Shown piece after piece: positions 6,060-9,431 of a DNA stretch of 9,431 nt (the stretch's first letter is position 1; every line of letters starts with the position of its first letter). Source of the DNA: Desulfobacterales bacterium (GTDB lineage Bacteria > Desulfobacterota > Desulfobacteria > Desulfobacterales > Desulfobacteraceae); NCBI GenBank assembly GCA_022361315.1, contig JAKSBB010000874.1, positions 1-9,431 on the forward strand, in the 5' to 3' direction. The notes beneath the pieces are model-generated. The model was given only the letters and a program-made list of their open reading frames with translations. It searched no databases and was not told the origin of the DNA. A program made the translations under genes and the position numbers.

Positions 6060-7613
6060 ATGAAAAAATTTACGTATTTGCTGCTAAGCCTGATGATCGC
6101 GCTGTCATTCAGTGCCTCTGCCGGCGCAAAAACTTTTAAGGTCGGCCTGGATGCAGACCCTGTATCTTTGGATCTTCAGGTGCAGCTTTCCGGCGGCATG
6201 CTGATGCTGTCTCACTGGGTAGCTGATCCCCTGGTACGCTGGACACCGGAACTGACCTTTGAGCCCCGCCTGGCAACCAAGTGGGAAAGAATCGACGAAC
6301 TGACCATGCGGTTTCATCTGAGAAAAGGCGTTAAGTTCCATTCCGGGAATACCTTTTCCGCAAAAGACGTCAAGTGGTCCTTTGACCGGATGAAAAAATC
6401 CGTTGACTTCAAAGGCCTGCTGGAGCCCTTCGAAGGCTGCTACATTGTTGACGACTACACCGTTGATTACAAGACCCACAAACCCTACGCCCTTCTGCTG
6501 AACATGGCCACCTATTTTTTCCCCATGGACTCCAAGTTCTATGAAGGTACCGATGCCAACGGCCAGCCTAAGGACATGCTCCTGAAAATCGGCGAATCCT
6601 TTGCCCTGAACAACCTCTCCGCAACTGGTGCCTTCCGGGTCACCAAACGTGAGCACACCGTTGTTCTCGAACTGGAAAGACTTAAAGATTACTGGGACAC
6701 CAAGTCTCCGGGCAACGTTTCCAAAATCGTTCTGACCCCCATCAAAGAAGCCGCCACCCGTGTTGCTGCCCTTCTGTCCGGTGATGTAGATTACATCTCT
6801 CCGGTTCCCCCCCAGGATTTCAGAAGAATCCATGCAGACGACAAAGTTAAACTGGTTGCCATCCCCGGTAGCCGGATCATCACCTTCCAGATGAGCCAGA
6901 AACGCGTTGAAGCCTTCAAAGACGTTCGCGTCCGCCAGGCTGTTGTTCACGCTGTAAACAACACCGGTATCGTTAAAAAGATCATGAAAGGCACCGCCAC
7001 TGTTGCTGCCCAGCAGGGTCCCAAAGGCTACGCCGGTTACAAAGAGAACCTGAAGCCCAGATATGATCTGGAAAAAGCCAAAGCCCTGATGAAAGAAGCC
7101 GGTTATGAAAATGGTTTCGAAATCACCATGATGGCCCCCAACAACCGTTACGTAAACGATGCCAAGATCGCCGAAGCCACTGCTCAGATGCTGGGTAAAA
7201 TCGGTATCAAGGTTAACCTGAAAACCATGCCCAAGGCCCAGTACTGGAATGAGTTTGACGCCAAAGCAGCCGACATGATGATGATCGGATGGCATTCTGA
7301 TACAGAAGACTCTGCCAACTTCTCCGAGTTTCTCACCATGTGCCCCAATCCCGAAACCGGTATTGGCCAGTACAACTCCGGTGTATACTGTAACCCCAAG
7401 GTTGACGAACTGGTAAATATGGCCAAGTCTGAAACCGATCTGGACAAACGTGCCGCACTGCTCCAGGAAGTGGAACAGATTCTCTATGACGACGCTGCCT
7501 TCGTTCCCTACCACTGGCAGAACCTTTCCTACGGTACCAAGAAAAATGTTCAGCTGAGACCCGTTCTCAACGTAATGAACTTCCCCTATTTCGGTGACCT
7601 GGTCATCGAATAA
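6060..7613 (+). CDS. ABC transporter periplasmic substrate-binding protein, family 5 (peptide/nickel type)
   Basis: A secreted 517-residue receptor that captures solute in the periplasm for the permease pair encoded downstream. The signal peptide is MKKFTYLLLSLMIALSFSASAGA, probably cut after AGA at about residue 23; there is no lipobox cysteine. The mature part matches SBP_bac_5: FEPRLATKWERID (68-80), FHLRKGVKFHSGNTFSAKDV (85-104), GNTF/AKDVKWSFDRM, VRQAVVHAVN (291-300), and a C-terminal lobe with GWHSDTEDSANF (410-421). The last segment corresponds to the stretch that holds the peptide-amino-binding aspartate in DppA. C428 and C444 may form a disulfide. ATG 6060 is preferred over the in-frame TTG 6048, because that TTG is part of the Shine-Dalgarno TTGGAGG. 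The codon choice looks more biased than in its neighbours, as expected for an abundant protein. Dipeptide or oligopeptide is the likeliest ligand, with nickel, heme or another solute possible. Confidence 0.93.
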   Translation: MKKFTYLLLSLMIALSFSASAGAKTFKVGLDADPVSLDLQVQLSGGMLMLSHWVADPLVRWTPELTFEPRLATKWERIDELTMRFHLRKGVKFHSGNTFSAKDVKWSFDRMKKSVDFKGLLEPFEGCYIVDDYTVDYKTHKPYALLLNMATYFFPMDSKFYEGTDANGQPKDMLLKIGESFALNNLSATGAFRVTKREHTVVLELERLKDYWDTKSPGNVSKIVLTPIKEAATRVAALLSGDVDYISPVPPQDFRRIHADDKVKLVAIPGSRIITFQMSQKRVEAFKDVRVRQAVVHAVNNTGIVKKIMKGTATVAAQQGPKGYAGYKENLKPRYDLEKAKALMKEAGYENGFEITMMAPNNRYVNDAKIAEATAQMLGKIGIKVNLKTMPKAQYWNEFDAKAADMMMIGWHSDTEDSANFSEFLTMCPNPETGIGQYNSGVYCNPKVDELVNMAKSETDLDKRAALLQEVEQILYDDAAFVPYHWQNLSYGTKKNVQLRPVLNVMNFPYFGDLVIE

Positions 7614-7647
7614 GCCTTGAGGGTTCGCCTTTAGGCATCAACCTTAA

Positions 7648-7680
7648 ATCGTCCCCCCGGGATCTTCCCGGGGGGACGAT
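7648..7680 (+). repeat. Perfect 15-bp intercistronic stem-loop
   Basis: ATCGTCCCCCCGGGA (7648-7662) is followed by a TCT loop (7663-7665) and its exact reverse complement TCCCGGGGGGACGAT (7666-7680). It lies between the binding-protein stop (34 bases before) and the permease start (22 bases after). No T-run follows, so it is not a standard intrinsic terminator. Very stable hairpins at this place in binding-protein operons are known to block 3' exonucleases and keep binding-protein mRNA in excess (the malE-malF REP element is the classic case). That is the likely role here, although partial termination is possible. Confidence 0.85.
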
Positions 7681-7702
7681 ACATACAGAAAAGTAAATAC
7701 AC

Positions 7703-8689
7703 ATGCTTGCATTTATCGTAAGAAGACTCATTCAGGCGGTGGTCGTCATGCTGGTTATCAGTCTGGTTGGCTTTTCCATAAAGAACCAGATCGGTGATCC
7801 GGTAAGGGACCTGGTGGGTGAGCGGGTTACCCCGGCGGAACGGGCTGAAATCGCAGAGAAGATGGGGTTGAACGACCCCTTTATGACCCAGTATCTCAGG
7901 TTTGTTAAAAATGCGGTCACCAAGGGAGATCTGGGGCGCTCCTTTCTCTACAATAAACCCAACCTGCAGGTCATCCTCAAACATGCCCCTGCCACCATCG
8001 AACTGGTGTTCGGTACCGCCCTGATCATTATATTTGTATCCCTTCCCCTCGGCGTCTATTGTGCGTTGCGGCCCCGAAGTATACTATCGCGGTTCACCAT
8101 GAGTTTCTCCACCCTGGGGGTCTCCATGCCGGTGTTTTTAACGGCCATCCTGCTGATCTTTCTATTTGCCATTCACTGGCAGGTCCTGCCCTCCTACGGC
8201 AGGGGGGAAACCGTGGACCTCTTCGGTCTGGGCATATGGAGTACCGGCCTGCTAACCCTTGACGGCATCGAACATCTGATTCTTCCCTGTGTTTCGTTGT
8301 CCACCCTGATGCTTCCCCTCTTCATCCGCCTGATCCGGTCCGAGATGATGGAGGTGCTTGAAACCGAATATATTAAATACGCTTGGGCCAAGGGGCTTCC
8401 CCCGGCACGGGTCTGGCTGGTGCATGCCTTTAAAAATACCCTGCTGCCCGTCATCACGGTGTTCGGGGTCCAGATCGGCATCATGTTCGCCTTTACCTTG
8501 CTAACGGAACTGGTATTCCAGTGGCCGGGCATGGGATTCATGTTCTTGGAGGCGGTTCACCGGGCGGACATCTCGCTGCTCATCGCGTACCTTGTGGTGG
8601 TGGCCTGTCTGTTTGTATTTGTTAATACGGTAGTGGATATTCTCTACGGCTTCATCAATCCCACCGTCAGAATTACAGGGACAAAATGA
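7703..8689 (+). CDS. ABC transporter permease, DppB type
   Basis: An inner-membrane subunit of 328 residues that forms half of the translocation channel for the binding protein encoded upstream. It has the DppB/OppB/NikB hallmarks: an N-terminal helix (about 9-26), the periplasmic GDPVRDLVG motif (31-39), helices at about 98-122 and 135-160, the LPSYGRG motif (162-168), and the cytoplasmic EAA loop EYIKYAWAKGLPPARVWLVH (222-241) that docks the ATPase. Then come FQWPGMG (272-278), a last helix at about 290-315, and the ending VDILYGFINPTVR. The length is normal for the family. ATG 7703 sits 22 bases after a very stable hairpin and has no good Shine-Dalgarno (only AGAAAAG at 7687-7693), which may lower its translation relative to the binding protein. 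The stop TGA overlaps the ATG of the next permease gene (ATGA), indicating translational coupling. Confidence 0.95.
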   Translation: MLAFIVRRLIQAVVVMLVISLVGFSIKNQIGDPVRDLVGERVTPAERAEIAEKMGLNDPFMTQYLRFVKNAVTKGDLGRSFLYNKPNLQVILKHAPATIELVFGTALIIIFVSLPLGVYCALRPRSILSRFTMSFSTLGVSMPVFLTAILLIFLFAIHWQVLPSYGRGETVDLFGLGIWSTGLLTLDGIEHLILPCVSLSTLMLPLFIRLIRSEMMEVLETEYIKYAWAKGLPPARVWLVHAFKNTLLPVITVFGVQIGIMFAFTLLTELVFQWPGMGFMFLEAVHRADISLLIAYLVVVACLFVFVNTVVDILYGFINPTVRITGTK

Positions 8690-9431
8690 AAACTAAACTT
8701 GAAAAATTTAAAGAATCCTATTTTTGGTACAGCTTTAAGCGGGACAAGGTGGCGATTTTCTCCTTCGTTGTCCTGACCTTATTTATTCTTGCGGCTTTAA
8801 CAGCACCGTGGATTGCGCCCATGAATCCCTACGATGCTGCAAATATAGACATCATGAACTCCGAAATTCCACCTGTGTGGATGGATGAAGGCGAAAGTGG
8901 CTTTTTGCTTGGCACGGACAACCAGGGCCGTGACATGCTTTCCACCATGCTCTATGGTCTTAGGACCTCCATCATCATCGGGCTTGGGGCGGTGGCCCTG
9001 CAGGCCGTCATCGGCATTGTGGTGGGCCTTCTGGCCGGTTATCTAGGGGGCAAAACCGATGCCATACTCATGCGGCTGGCGGACATCCAGTTCTCTTTTC
9101 CGTACCTGATGGTGGCCATATTCATGTCGGCCATTTTCCAGGTGATATTCGGGCTGGGCAGCTTTGAACGCCTTGCCATTCCTCTGCTGACCATTATCAT
9201 CGGCCTGTCCAACTGGCCCATGTTTGCAAGGACCATAAGGGCTTCGGTCATGGGGGAAAAGAACAAGGAATACGTAGAGGCGGCCCGGGTGATCGGGTTG
9301 CCCAAATGGACCATCATGTTCCGCCATATCCTGCCCAACTCCCTGACATCGGTAATGGTGATTTCCACCATCCAGGTGGCCAACGCCGTCATGAGTGAGG
9401 CAGCCCTCTCCTTTCTGGGACTGGGCATGCC
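8686..9431 (+). CDS. ABC transporter permease, DppC type (3' end beyond the window)
   Basis: The partner permease, open to the right edge, with 248 full codons visible. It begins MKTKLEKFKESYFWYSFKRD, a positively charged cytoplasmic tail. Then come a first helix (about 22-44), the periplasmic LLGTDNQGRDMLS motif (74-86) diagnostic of DppC/OppC/NikC, and helices at about 95-120, 130-155 and 163-180. The EAA loop EYVEAARVIGLPKWTIMFRH (195-214) and EAALSFLGLG (238-247) follow. Perhaps 40-60 residues are missing compared with the usual length. The start overlaps the previous stop as ATGA, with AGGGA at 8677-8681 as ribosome site. The frame has no stop before the window end. ATPase genes of the DppD/DppF kind would be expected next but are not visible. 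The substrate is set by the binding protein and is not known. Confidence 0.94.
   Translation, partial: MKTKLEKFKESYFWYSFKRDKVAIFSFVVLTLFILAALTAPWIAPMNPYDAANIDIMNSEIPPVWMDEGESGFLLGTDNQGRDMLSTMLYGLRTSIIIGLGAVALQAVIGIVVGLLAGYLGGKTDAILMRLADIQFSFPYLMVAIFMSAIFQVIFGLGSFERLAIPLLTIIIGLSNWPMFARTIRASVMGEKNKEYVEAARVIGLPKWTIMFRHILPNSLTSVMVISTIQVANAVMSEAALSFLGLGM

Noticed and set aside
6105..7514. A 469-codon open frame antisense to the binding-protein gene.
   Set aside because: The sense frame encodes a complete, recognisable family-5 binding protein. Its biased codons avoid the triplets that would create stops on the other strand, so the long antisense frame is a by-product. Its translation is G/F/V-rich and resembles no known protein.

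Overview
The window looks like chromosomal DNA of a Gram-negative anaerobe, most likely a sulfate-reducing Desulfobacterota of the Desulfobacteraceae type. This is inferred from gene content and protein style: a long-form acyl-CoA dehydrogenase, a PTS-Ntr enzyme I, DUF523, an MCP, and moderate GC with many CCC/GCC/CTG codons. No 16S or other marker is present, so the assignment is soft. I see no tRNA, rRNA, CRISPR array, IS element, integrase or prophage gene.

Layout from left to right. (1) The 3' end of a methyl-accepting chemotaxis protein (+) enters from the left edge and meets a small two-helix membrane protein (-) at a shared bidirectional terminator. (2) ptsP (-), the GAF-containing enzyme I of the nitrogen phosphotransferase system, stands alone. 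(3) A 604-aa acyl-CoA dehydrogenase (-) follows, with its own strong terminator between it and ptsP. (4) A divergent intergenic region of about 300 bases carries a TetR-operator-like inverted repeat. (5) A DUF523 protein (+) is followed by a hairpin plus T-run. (6) A family-5 (dipeptide/oligopeptide/nickel type) ABC uptake operon (+) runs off the right edge: periplasmic binding protein, DppB-type permease, then DppC-type permease, truncated. The ATPase genes presumably lie beyond the window.

The ABC genes act together: a secreted binding protein captures a solute, probably a peptide, and hands it to a heterodimeric permease. The operon shows two RNA-level features. Its 5' leader holds a duplicated Shine-Dalgarno-like segment flanking a complementary segment, so two mutually exclusive hairpins are possible. 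The gap between the binding-protein and permease genes holds a perfect 15-bp stem-loop without a T-run, as expected for an element that keeps binding-protein mRNA in excess over permease mRNA.

I found no multi-gene system that is clearly new. The best leads are non-coding: the binding-protein leader, the intercistronic stem-loop and the divergent-region palindromes.
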